From assembly GCF_963678635.1 (NCBI RefSeq), contig NC_087062.1, positions 84,712,012-84,776,011 on the forward strand: a stretch of DNA of 64,000 bases, read 5' to 3'. This document shows, in pieces, positions 34,103-43,666 of this stretch; positions within the stretch are counted from its first letter, which is position 1, and each line of letters opens with the position of its first letter. Under the pieces are notes generated by a model, which did no database searches, was not told where the DNA came from, and worked only from the letters and a program-made list of their open reading frames with translations. The stretch comes from Symsagittifera roscoffensis (taxonomy: Eukaryota; Xenacoelomorpha; Acoela; Convolutidae). The translations under genes were made by a program, and so were the position numbers.

Positions 34103-35944
34103 CTATTCAGGGTCTGTTCCTGTGAATACCATTAATGGTTTGTTTGATGTTATTGATGATCCACCCATAAGGTATGGATTCATTGTCATTTGTAGTGATT
34201 CTGCTGCATTTGGCATTTGTGAAAAATTCGAAAGTTGATTTTTTGTTATTTCGTGTTGTTGAAGGTAATATGGAAGTGGTATTTCATTTTTCATTTGTGT
34301 TGGTTGATACGAGTGTGTAATCATTTGGTTTTGTGGCTGAATTGGTTGAAAAGATTGTGTATTTATTGGGTTTTGCATTTGCATTGGTTGTTGATTTTGT
34401 GTATCTGTTGGGTGTGGAGAAAAAATTCTATGATATGTATACGGTTTTTGTACTCCTTGTCCACGATATTCTTGAGTGTATGGTGCAAATATATCTGGTT
34501 GTAAATAATCATCATCAGAGGATAAATAATCCGTTTGATGAGATGCTTGCTTTTTATTTTTATTCTGTTGAAAGAATGGGTAATTTTCACTACGATCCTG
34601 TGGAGGATGTGAATTAGTTTGAAAATTTACTGAGTTGGTTGTTGCCATTGGGTTATCCCAATATCGAGATCTTATCTGATTACTATTATTATTTCGTGGG
34701 GGATAGTTTGTTTTTGATGAATGTGCGTAATTATAATTGTGTTCCGCAAAAGTGTTTCTTGTGAACGTTCTGCGTGTTTTTGACGGTATTGTCATGGGTC
34801 TATATGTTTGATAATCCATTTGTGAATATTTTGGAGCAACCGAAGGTTTAACGGTTGACTGTAATGTTACCTGTGCTTGTGAAGTGTTTGTATTTCTTGG
34901 TGTTGTTAAATTTGGACGTATTGGTGAAATACTTTGTTGTGTAGTTGTTGTTGTTTGTACAATTTCTTCATTTATGAAGTGTGATGGTGTTTGAATATCT
35001 TGTTGAGTGAGGTTCCTAGTTCCATTAAGGTTTTCATTGTGTATGACGGTCGAGTTTAAGCTGTTATTTCGCGTATCGGGTAAAAATGTATTGTAGTTTA
35101 ATGGTGTTGCATCAATCGTTAATGGTACTACTCTTACATAATCTCTGGTATAAGATATTGTACTTATTGCTTGACTTGCAATTGATTGTGGGATATTTAT
35201 AAATGCATAATGAGACCATTCGGGGTCCCAAACGTAGTCTGACTGTTCTGTGATGGCGGTATCATCGTTTGAATTTTGAGGTCTGAAATTTTTTCTTGCT
35301 TGTGAAATTAAATCTATATTATGTGTGAAATAATCTATTATAAACCATGCCAAAATTTTTTGTAAGTCATGTTTTGTATGTTGTGAAACATCATCTTTAG
35401 TGAAATTTTCTTTAATTATATGTAGAAAAGTTGAAATTAGCGTGATTTCATGTCGTACCTTTATATGTTTGGATGTCTCTGTCGGTGAGACACTTGGGAT
35501 TGGAATTTCGTTCTCTAATATTGAGATATAACTATATATTATGACAAAAACTTCATAAGTGAATATGGAGTTTGCTCTTTGTGAGTTATGATATTGTATG
35601 CTTTTTATGTATTCTGAGAATACTTTTGAAAATTCTAAATCAAGGTCGTCTGTTTGAATTACATATTTGTGGTGATTCGGGTTTGGTGAGGTGAATTCTA
35701 TGGTATAGATTCCGTAGTGTTGTGTCAAATTACATATATCTTTCAGATAGTGATCAATAATTTGTCTTTTGATCTTTACATCTGGGAACTCTGCTTTACA
35801 TGGGCTGATTCCGGGTTCATATAAATTTAGTAGTAAATTCTTGCAAAGTATATGCTGTCCTCTATCAGTGGGTGCATCTACGAGGAAGGGGAAGATATCG
35901 TCATCATCTGGACTATCTTCACTTGGAGTGTGTGTTTGGCTCAT
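34103..35944 (-). CDS. Gag N-terminal segment, 613 residues
   Basis: Begins with an acidic Asp/Ser/Pro-rich N-terminus, then a globular-looking region (about residues 25-260) and a long Gln/Asn/Thr/Pro-rich linker. It ends at TAG 34103-34105, directly followed in the same frame by capsid sequence, so the family gag is probably one protein of about 1,330 residues and the TAG is either a lesion or a readthrough site. The start is supported by its conservation in the duplicated segment at 36847. Confidence 0.82.
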   Translation of the reverse strand: MSQTHTPSEDSPDDDDIFPFLVDAPTDRGQHILCKNLLLNLYEPGISPCKAEFPDVKIKRQIIDHYLKDICNLTQHYGIYTIEFTSPNPNHHKYVIQTDDLDLEFSKVFSEYIKSIQYHNSQRANSIFTYEVFVIIYSYISILENEIPIPSVSPTETSKHIKVRHEITLISTFLHIIKENFTKDDVSQHTKHDLQKILAWFIIDYFTHNIDLISQARKNFRPQNSNDDTAITEQSDYVWDPEWSHYAFINIPQSIASQAISTISYTRDYVRVVPLTIDATPLNYNTFLPDTRNNSLNSTVIHNENLNGTRNLTQQDIQTPSHFINEEIVQTTTTTQQSISPIRPNLTTPRNTNTSQAQVTLQSTVKPSVAPKYSQMDYQTYRPMTIPSKTRRTFTRNTFAEHNYNYAHSSKTNYPPRNNNSNQIRSRYWDNPMATTNSVNFQTNSHPPQDRSENYPFFQQNKNKKQASHQTDYLSSDDDYLQPDIFAPYTQEYRGQGVQKPYTYHRIFSPHPTDTQNQQPMQMQNPINTQSFQPIQPQNQMITHSYQPTQMKNEIPLPYYLQQHEITKNQLSNFSQMPNAAESLQMTMNPYLMGGSSITSNKPLMVFTGTDPE

Positions 35945-36191
35945 TTTTTCGTTTAATGACTGTTAATAGGTAATTATCGATGTGTCTAATTGGTTGATTC
36001 CAGTTGTATAAATGTACTGGTTTGTGTTTATATTGCTTTTTTATTCGTCTTTTTCCTCTTTTTGATGAATTTGAAGTTGTTTCTGAGTCAGAAAATTATA
36101 ATTGATCGTGTATGGGGCAATTTTTATCTATAGATTCTTTCAATTTATAAAGTTCGTCTAAATTGCTGACTTCTGATTCTGAGAATGCGTT

Positions 36192-36386
36192 TCAATTTTT
36201 GGAAAATCTTTTTCGTGTTATTTCTCTTTGTTTAGTTATTATTTTTCTTTTTAGTGTTTGTCGTTTTGTTCTAATATATCCAACTGTTTGTGTGTGAGGT
36301 GTGATTACAAGGTCGTATTTTTTGTTATCTATTTCACAGTTGTGCAAAACGATTGTTTGTTTGTTTCCTAGATTTTTAAATGACAT
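36192..36386 (-). pseudogene. Leader accessory ORF, truncated copy
   Basis: Duplicate of the 96-codon ORF at 36999-37289, ending after 64 codons because of a point difference that creates a stop. It lies between the truncated gag start and the full gag in the transcript. Confidence 0.6.
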
Positions 36387-36541
36387 AAGGTTTAGGATGA
36401 CGGATGCTAAAAGTTGTTAGATGATTTCTATTTTCTTAAATTGTTAGTCCTTACGATTTTTTGGTTAGCTTAACCTGGGTCTATTTGTTCAGGGTTGGAG
36501 AGAAAAGTATATCGATTCCGAAGAATGATTTTTTTACTAAA

Positions 36542-36847
36542 TCAAGGTCGTCTGTTTGAATTACATATTTGCGGTGATTCGGGTTTGGTGAGGTGATTTT
36601 CTATGGTATAGATTCCGTAGTGTTGTGTCAAATTACATATATCTTTCAGATAGTGATCAATAATTTGTCTTTTGATCTTTACATCTGGGAACTCTGCTTT
36701 ACATGGACTGATTCCGGGTTCAAATAAATTTAGTAGTAAATTCTTGCAAAGTATATGCTGTCCTCTATCAGTGGGTGCATCTACGAGGAAGGGGAAGATA
36801 TCGTCATCATCTGGACTATCTTCACTTGGAGTGTGTGTTTGGCTCAT
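36542..36847 (-). pseudogene. Truncated duplicate of the gag N-terminus, 101 codons
   Basis: Starts exactly like gag at 35944 and diverges near codon 83 after a one-base insertion, then stops. It comes first in the transcript, so it could compete with translation of the full gag. Confidence 0.8.
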
Positions 36848-36998
36848 TTTTTCGTTTAATGACTGTTAATAGGTAATTATCGATGTGTCTAATTGGTTGA
36901 TTCTAGTTGTATAAATGTACTGGTTTGTGTTTATATTGCTTTTTTATTCGTCTTTTTCCTCTTTTTGATGAATTTGACGTTGTTTCTGAGTCAACAAA

Positions 36999-37289
36999 TT
37001 ATAATTGATCGTGTATGGGGCAATTTTTATCTATAGATTCTTTCAATTTATAAAGTTCGTCTAAATTGCTGACTTCTGATTCTGAGAATGCGTTTCTATT
37101 TTTGGAAAATCTTTTTCGTGTTATTTGTCTTTGTTTAGTTATTATTTTTCTTTTTAGTGTTTGTCGTTTTGTTCTAATATATCCAACTGTTTGTGTGTGA
37201 GGTGTGATTACAAGGTCGTATTTTTTGTTATCTATTTCACAGTTGTGCAAAACGATTGTTTGTTTGTTTCCTAGATTTTTAAATGACAT
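36999..37289 (-). CDS. Leader accessory ORF, 96 residues
   Basis: ATG-initiated small protein. The middle is highly basic (many Lys/Arg between about residues 36 and 66), resembling a nuclear-localisation or RNA-binding segment; the C-terminus is acidic then neutral. It lies about 1.3 kb inside the 5' LTR, upstream of gag, and its first 64 codons are duplicated at 36192-36386. No recognised domain; could be an accessory or regulatory protein. Confidence 0.45.
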   Translation of the reverse strand: MSFKNLGNKQTIVLHNCEIDNKKYDLVITPHTQTVGYIRTKRQTLKRKIITKQRQITRKRFSKNRNAFSESEVSNLDELYKLKESIDKNCPIHDQL

Positions 37290-37441
37290 AAGGTTTAGGA
37301 TGACGGATGCTAAAAGTTGTTAGATGATTTCTATTTTCTTAAATTGTTAGTCCTTACGATTTTTTGGTTAGCTTAACCTGGGTCTATTTGTTCAGGGTTT
37401 GAGAGAAAAGTATATCGATTCCGAAGAATGATTTTTTACTT

Positions 37442-38539
37442 TCTCGTGGCTAGTATAAGCTAAGGTGTTAACTTACTTAATCTTACTTAAGGGTTGTGAT
37501 TGTGTTCAAGGGTTGGAGAATAGTAAATCGATCCACAAGGTTCAGGTATAATTAGAACGCGAGTAGTTCGTTAGATACTATTTTAAACTTACTAAGTCTA
37601 TGATTTATCCTGGGTCTGGTAAGAGGAGGGTTCAAGTGAAGGATGAATAACCGAAGTTCTTCACTGTTTATCCTAATTTGAATGGTTAGTTTTGTTGAAA
37701 AATTTCTATTAGTCTTGGGTTTTGCGAAAGGGTTGGATAGTGAATCGACGTTTGAGGTCGTTAGACACTAACTAAGTGGGTGGGGGAGAACAAAATTGTT
37801 CTTTTTGATCCAAGGAGAGGCCTTGATGATCAAGTTTTAAAATTTTATTTAAATAGAAAATGAACTAAGATCCAAGGATAAGCCTTGATGATCTGATTTT
37901 AAAATTAAGTGAATTTAAGTTTAAAATGGTTTAAATTTGTTTAAGAAAAGATTTAGTGTTTTAATGATATTAGTGAGCTTATGATTGCTGTTATGTTTTA
38001 GGTGATGAAGCTGAGACAACTGATGATTTTATGATTACTAACAGTTTATTGTCATGCTACTAATTTTTATTTTGATTTTCAATAAATATTTTCCAAACAT
38101 GTTTTATATAATACTGCAGAATTTTAGAAAAACGATCTGAGATATTTTTATCAATCGTTATTGTATATTAATATTTTGTTTAGCGACTTTAATGAGCATG
38201 AAGATTAGCTTCAAGATTTTATGTTTGCAAATGAAAATCTAAATTCATTGCTAATAAAATTCTAAATATAAAAGTTTGTGTTGGCTTTTGCCGTACTATC
38301 ATATAACTATTTGGTAAGTTTCTACTTTGTCGTATGTCGTCTCTGGTTCGAGGTATTCTTCCAATTCCGGGTAGTTCTATTATCGTTCGGAATATTGGCT
38401 CTGATCTATTGAGTCGTAGAAACATTTCGATTAAATTATCGTCGTATAACATTTTAAAAATGTTTTGTCTAAATTCTAATCTATTTTTGGTTAATTCTAA
38501 GCTATTAAGGTCTTGTTCGAGACTTATGGTCGCACCAGA
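37442..38539 (-). other. 5' leader of the LTR element
   Basis: Noncoding apart from a 77-codon frame (38219-38452) of doubtful meaning. A GATCCAAGG..GCCTTGATGAT segment occurs twice, at about 37819 and 37870. Such a leader would hold packaging and dimerisation signals, but none can be identified by eye. Confidence 0.5.
38526..38537 (-). other. Candidate primer-binding site
   Basis: Two bases inside the 5' LTR end the minus strand reads TGGTGCGACCAT. A PBS normally begins TGG, complementary to a tRNA CCA end, just inside the LTR. I could not assign the tRNA with confidence. Confidence 0.6.
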
Positions 38540-38949
38540 TGAGTTATAACCGAGGTGGTTAACTCATAGAGTAATTTCGGATAGGGTACACCGTCTGCTC
38601 GTCACGCTATCTTATTTTCGGCCGGATAGATTCGTGCAACTTCTTAGTCTAATACCGATCCTAATCTTACTCTTATACTATCTAGTCTCAGGTTGTTTAA
38701 CTAGTCTCTGCTAGGCTCAATAGATCTAGGGTATACTGGTTTATTGCGGCTGCTGAAGTTCTCTTGGAGAGTCAACTAATTTCTAAGTTAAATTCAAATC
38801 TCTCTGGTGCTGAAATTACAAGTAATTTCAGCACTTACAAATAAGTGGGTTGTTAGTTAGATGGATCATGATTGGTTAATATTAAATACTTTACAGTGGT
38901 AAAATATCTAATTTATCCAATCATAAAATGTAGTTTAGATCAGGTTCCA
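38540..38949 (-). repeat. 5' LTR, 410 bp
   Basis: Reads identical to 16422-16831. The right flank AATT (38950-38953) matches the left flank of the other LTR. Promoter and polyadenylation sites of the element should lie here. Confidence 0.95.
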
Positions 38950-39169
38950 AATTGACGATTTGAAGCTACTTAGTCTATATAGTTCAAAGCAGACACATTT
39001 TCTGTAATAATCAGAACTGAAACTTAAGCATAAGCCAAAACTGATTCAAGTTTTGGGACCGTTTGATTTTAAAGGATTGTGAAGACTTCATGAGCTTCAA
39101 GCATTTGAGAAGCTATTGTCTACATCAAAATTTAAAAAAAAAAAGCTTGAAGCAAAGTTTCTTTGGCTG

Positions 39170-39614
39170 CAGGGGCGGATCCAGGGGCGGATCTAGGATT
39201 TTCTCGAGGGGGGGGGGGGGGGGGGGGCAAACTTGCAAAAAATTTGGTCGACCTTTTTTTTAGGTCGAACAGATTGATTTTCTGAGCTCTCCCAAAGCAG
39301 TAAAAAGACCCTGTTTTGGCCAAATTTTCTGCGCCGCAGGCAATTTTTTTGAAAAAACAGGTCAAAAAAGCCGTTTTTGGGCACTTTTTGGAAAATTTTG
39401 ACAAAAAAAAACGCGTTTTTTTGGCGCGCGCTCCCCCTCAAAATTAGTATAAATTGGCACCAAAGGCGCCTTTGGAAAAATTTTAGGGTCGGTCGGCCAA
39501 AAATGGATTTCTGAAAAGGTACCAAAGGGGGGACCCTTTGGGTCGGCAGGGGGTCGAATCCCTGAGGGGGAGGGCGTAAGCCCCCCTTCGCCCCCCCCCC
39601 TAAATCCGCCACTG
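39170..39614. mobile_element. hAT-type MITE, copy 1 (445 bp)
   Basis: Ends CAGGGGCGGATCCAG and, inverted, CAGTGGCGGATTTAG. Flanked by a perfect 8-bp duplication TTTGGCTG (39162-39169 and 39615-39622). CAG-starting inverted repeats with 8-bp duplications are typical of hAT transposons. The left end is duplicated, with a second GGGGCGGATCTAGG 16 bp inside. No coding capacity. Confidence 0.92.
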
Positions 39615-39639
39615 TTTGGCTGTTTTCTTTTTCGGTCCA

Positions 39640-39780
39640 CATTACACAAGCATCAATTTAATGGTGTAACGAGGAATTATACATGTATGAAGATCAAATA
39701 TGTTTGACCTAATTAGTCTGCGTGAAAATTTTTGTATCAATCGGTAAAACCTCACAAGTGGGGGAGAGGAAAAAAGCCGT
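39640..39780. mobile_element. Fragment of the GGCTCTTTTTCC MITE family
   Basis: Internal sequence (CACATTACACAAGCATCAAT ..., then GATCAAATATGTTTG) matches the interior of the element at 15767-15966. Both terminal repeats are degraded. Confidence 0.5.
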
Positions 39781-40021
39781 TTCTTTCATTTTTTTTAGTT
39801 TCACAGATGCGGAACTGAAAATGAAAAAGAAGTAGAAAAAAATCCTGATTACTTTTCCCGGTTATTTTGGTTGTTTTCAAATTGATTTCAACAATTCACC
39901 TGTACTTGTATTTAACGCGCAATTTTTTAGTCAAATAGGTCAATAATATCTTCTCAATTTATTCATTGAGTAACTGCTGTTAGCGCTTTTATCAACATTG
40001 AATTTTTGACAAATTTCTAAA

Positions 40022-40351
40022 ATGATTGCAGCAGTTTTAATTTCAATTGTCTTGTTTGCGAATTCGTTTTCCTTTGATGATTTGGAGGCCAAACAGGAAC
40101 AAAAAAGAGACCAAGCTGGTTGCATGGCTTGTCAAGTTGGGATGGGATTAGCACTTCGTCTGATCACCTCTTCTTCTTATTTCCTTTTGCCAAAATTATC
40201 TCATTATTGTGAAGCGGTCACGAACAAGGACGCCAAGAAACTATGTCTTCAATTCGCAGAAGAATTCGGAGATTCCTTCTTGGAGATTGTCGAAGCCATG
40301 CTAGACCCGGATACTTTTTGCGGTGCTGTTGGCGCTTGCCAGAATAAATAG
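40022..40351 (+). CDS. Saposin-like secreted protein, 109 residues
   Basis: Intronless ORF. A hydrophobic N-terminal signal peptide (about residues 1-17) is followed by a short charged segment and one saposin B-type domain. The six cysteines fit that fold: a C-x2-C pair (GCMACQ), single cysteines in HYCEAV and KLCLQF, and a final pair in FCGAVGAC. Amphipathic helices lie between them. Proteins of this type bind or disturb lipid membranes; invertebrate members include antimicrobial and digestive pore formers as well as lipid carriers. Function here is not decided by sequence. AATAAA occurs at 40344-40349, overlapping the stop codon. Neighbours are miniature transposons only. Confidence 0.85.
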   Translation: MIAAVLISIVLFANSFSFDDLEAKQEQKRDQAGCMACQVGMGLALRLITSSSYFLLPKLSHYCEAVTNKDAKKLCLQFAEEFGDSFLEIVEAMLDPDTFCGAVGACQNK

Positions 40352-40590
40352 TTGTTATTTAGTGATAGAACTAGTTTATAATTCTTATTCTAAAATCTTG
40401 TTTTTTTTAGGAACTAGAACCGCTTGGAACACAGCATACTGCAAAGTGCTTTTGTGTCATTCAAAAATAGTTGTAAACAGAGTTTCGTAGTCTTTCAAGT
40501 TTTTGGGGTGCTTTTCTGAGGTTAAAGAGGGTGTATTCTGAGGTTGTATTCTGCGATGAAATTGTCTTTATAATTAAAAAAGAAATTGTT

Positions 40591-41052
40591 GGCTCTTTTT
40601 CCTTCCCCCCCCCCCCCCCACCTCACACAAGCATCAATTGGCTCTTTTTCCTTCCCCCCCCCACCTGCAAAATTTTATTTGAAAAATTATGTTCACTTTG
40701 TTCGATTGTTATGAAAATTAGCATACGGACTAACTAAGTGATGACAAACATTTTTGGTCTTCATAATTAACCTTGTAAAGCCACCCGGTACACCATAAAA
40801 TTCATGTTCGTGTGAGGTGGGGGGAAAAGGAAAAAGAGCCAAAATAAGGCTTTATGTAAAATTGTTGTATAAATCAAAGTGCTGTTGTAATTTTATGGTC
40901 TATGGGATGGTTTTACAAGATTGATTATGAAAGATCAAATATGTTTGCCATGGTCTAATTAGTCTGCATGTCAATTTTCAAGACAATTGGACAATGTGAA
41001 CATTAATTTGAATTATAAAAATTTGCAGGTGGGGGGAAAAGGAAAAAGAGCC
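40591..41052. mobile_element. Composite MITE with nested copy
   Basis: The outer ends GGCTCTTTTTCC (40591) and AAAAAGAGCC (41052) are flanked by a perfect 8-bp duplication AAATTGTT (40583-40590, 41053-41060). A second complete copy lies inside at 40640-40840, together with about 50 bp of extra sequence similar to bases 42110-42160. Confidence 0.85.
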
Positions 41053-41363
41053 AAATTGTTCAATTGGAAACACCCTTTCAATAAGAATAAACCTGTTTAG
41101 AACGTTTGCATAAAGTTTTTCATGATAAGGTGATCAAAGGGCCCAATTTTTAAAATGATTATGGTCCCTTAGTCATTACAGATTGAAATGGACGCAAAAG
41201 CGCCCAATTAATTAATAGCCCAATACTTAAAAAATTGGGCTTGAATTACTGTTTAATTTGGTCAATTCAAACTAAATTTAGAAAACCGAATAATTCTAAG
41301 TCACTAGCCGGATAAAACGAAGACCAAAAATGAGGCACAAATTGCTAAAAATTGAGCTCATTG

Positions 41364-41577
41364 AGCTCTTTTGGTTCCACCCCCCTTGTAAAATTACAAA
41401 ACAAAGCTGTTCATAAAATGATCACACGGCAATTTGCATGTTAGAAATGTTATAGAAATTTGTTCACCTGTTCACGCTGACACGTTTTAATGCAGTTTAT
41501 AACATCAAAAGTCATTTTAAATAGACTTTCATTTAATGGATTTCAGAAAAAATTAAAGGGGGGACTGGAAAAGAGCC
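41364..41577. mobile_element. MITE of the GGCTCTTTTCCAG family
   Basis: The right end is GGGGGACTGGAAAAGAGCC; the left end is a mutated AGCTCTTTTGGTTCC. The interior matches, in opposite orientation, the element at 48296-48529. No target duplication is visible. Confidence 0.6.
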
Positions 41578-41583
41578 CAGTTT

Positions 41584-41870
41584 CAAAACTGGCAATTGCA
41601 CCAAACATTACGAGGGCAAACTGTGCAATTTGTGAATTGTAAGCGGATTCCGTAACAGGCAAAAATCAGATTAGTCGCGGAATCCGCAACATTGCTATTT
41701 TTCTTTAATCTTCCCTGCTGTTTTGGATTCCACGGACAAACACTGTAGCTTAAACACTGTTGCTTGAAATCGCTCCAAAACAGGCAACTTTGCAGAATCC
41801 ACAACAAATTGTGTGGAATGCAGAACCAGTTTGCGGATTCCATGAACAACTAAAAATTGCGTTATTGTTT
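41584..41870. repeat. Cluster of GGATTCC/GGAATCC motifs
   Basis: At least four occurrences of GGATTCC or its complement plus close variants, several followed by AACA-like tails, and an inverted pair GCGGATTCCG / CGGAATCCGC (41642-41651, 41676-41685). Irregular spacing; no known element. Confidence 0.4.
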
Positions 41871-41966
41871 AAATTTAATAAATTGAACACTCTAATCGGA
41901 AATTTAAAACTAGCCACCTGATGCAAGTGTGAGTCGAGCAAAGTTTTTCATTATTACAATCAATTA

Positions 41967-42375
41967 AATGATACATTGATATGATAATTATAAACAGACT
42001 GGCATTTCATATAAAATCAAAAAATGTTTCTGAAACGTTTTTCGATAGATTGCCGTAAAAGGATTGTCACTGAAAATAAATAAGATAAGATCTTCTCGAA
42101 AAGTAAGGTTTTTTATGTAAAAATGTTGTATAAATTAAAGTGCTGTTGGTTATATTTGCTTTTTTTGCTTCAATTCAATTTCAAATCTAAAAATTAAAAA
42201 TTTGGATATAACAGCCGCTGAATCTTTCTTGGAAAATTATTTTCATGGTTTTTAGTTATCATCAATTGTGTTGTTTTCGTATTTGATTCAGATAAAAATG
42301 ATAGTAGGCTTTGTTTTTTATTTTTCCAGAGTTGGCAGACTAGTTTTCAATCAAGAAGTAATGTGACTTGTAGAG
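41967..42375 (+). repeat. Diverged direct repeat, left copy
   Basis: Matches 43667-44075 over about 410 bp, for example GGATATAACAGCCGCTGAAT against GGATATAACAACCGCTGAAT. Spacing is about 1,700 bp. Other segments (about 43440 and 44290; 43550 and 44430) also recur, so a larger block was duplicated and partly deleted. Confidence 0.75.
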
Positions 42376-43666
42376 CTTTAAAGTATTTCAGTTTAAAATC
42401 AGAAGAGTAGTCAAATTTTATTCTGTCAGCGTATGTCTTAAATGCTCAATTTCTACATTTTTTTGGCAATTTTTTTTTAAAAAGGCGGTATAGTGTGAAT
42501 GGCTTATGACTACAGCGTCTAATGACATTGGTCGGTTTGTAATTACCAGCGGTTTCTTTATCATTTGGAAGTCTTGGACTCTGCGGGCATCTTTCTTAAC
42601 AGATTTGTGACTGCGCCTTAAAAAGTATGGAATTGATCAAGAGTTATTCCAAAGTATTTTAATCGTCAATTTCAAAAATATCTAGTATAATGTTCTGGTA
42701 TCGTGGCTTTTAATTTGGCGTTTTCCAATGGATACAAGTATTACAATTTTTTTTTTGAATTTTGGAAAGTGTCCTACAATGTAAAAGAGACAAACTTTGA
42801 CAAGATTGGTGTAATAGCTTTAAACGGTTTTCAAGCTGTTACCATCGCAAAAGAGTAGTGTTTTGTCTGCATGTTTTCTCAAATTACACGTTTCCGCTAA
42901 AGGTACTTCCATCTTTAGGAACTCAGGCTGGAAGATTGGAGGGTTGGAAGCTCCGAATGGCTTATTTGCTCTAAGGTTGGTTAGTGCTCTTCAACGTTTA
43001 TCTTTACTTACAAAACAGATATTAAATTTCTTTTTTGTTGTTGTTTTTTCGAGATTGTGTAATTGCTGGTTCAGCAAACACCGTTACTGGTATCTTTTTT
43101 TCTTAACGGAAAACTAGTGATTCAGTAGATTTGTCATCTTGAAGTTGTATGTTACCCTTTTCTCAAAAGAATATTTGAGGAGTGAGATTTCTTAAGAAGT
43201 ATTGTTTTTTAACTTTCGTTGTCAGTTATAGTTATCTACATCTGTCACTCAGTTGTTTTTTCGGTTCAAAATTTACGTTATATTATAGCAACGTTTGTTT
43301 AACTTTTGTTTCGTTGTTACTAACAAAAACTGTTTTCAATAGTGCACGCGTTGCATCATAGCTGACACATTTTTCAGGGCTATTTTCCTGTAAACCTTAA
43401 AGTTTAAGGGAAATTTTATTATGTATCAGAATTTTTTGTTAATTTTTATATTAAAAAGCGTCAAAACTGTATCCAAAATTCCTAATTCAAATTAAATTAT
43501 ATGGTTGCCCGGACTGAATAGGCAAATCATGTTCTTCGATAATTCAGTTTCTGTTCTGTTCTGTTGGCAAGGTTTGGATTATAGGAAGAACCTAGAGAAA
43601 CTGACCTTCATGTCTCGTGCGTAAATTCTGTCCTATTGCTGTCATGCTTTTAAAATCTTTTAAAAT
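42376..43666. other. Noncoding stretch between the repeats
   Basis: AT-rich, no recognised gene or complete element. An ATG frame at 42863-43117 shows no recognisable feature. Confidence 0.6.

Larger units (their letters stand above)
35636..37441 (-). repeat. 903-bp tandem duplication of leader and gag start
   Basis: Units 35636-36538 and 36539-37441 share everything at a 903-bp spacing, including the gag start (35944 and 36847) and a leader ORF (36386 and 37289). They differ at several positions, whereas the LTRs show none. The repeat was therefore probably already present in the parental copy. Confidence 0.93.
16422..38949 (-). mobile_element. Giant Ty3/gypsy-type LTR retrotransposon, 22,528 bp
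   Basis: Bounded by two 410-bp direct repeats with TG..CA ends and by the 4-bp target duplication AATT (16418-16421 and 38950-38953). The minus strand encodes gag, protease, RT-RNase H and integrase, in the Ty3/gypsy domain order, followed by an envelope-like region and a 3' ORF. Typical members of this group are about 5-10 kb. The excess here comes from a leader of about 2.6 kb, two internal tandem duplications, the long envelope region, an extra 3' ORF and about 1.8 kb of 3' noncoding sequence. The LTRs read as identical, implying recent insertion, although several ORFs are broken. Confidence 0.95.

Noticed and set aside
38526-38537. Assignment of the primer tRNA
   Set aside because: The 12 bases fit a PBS, but I could not match them to a specific tRNA end from memory with confidence.
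39132-39649. Overlapping minus-strand ORFs with Phe/Lys/Pro-rich products
   Set aside because: They lie wholly in a hAT MITE and recur at 49140-49403 and 61098-61536 only because the element recurs.
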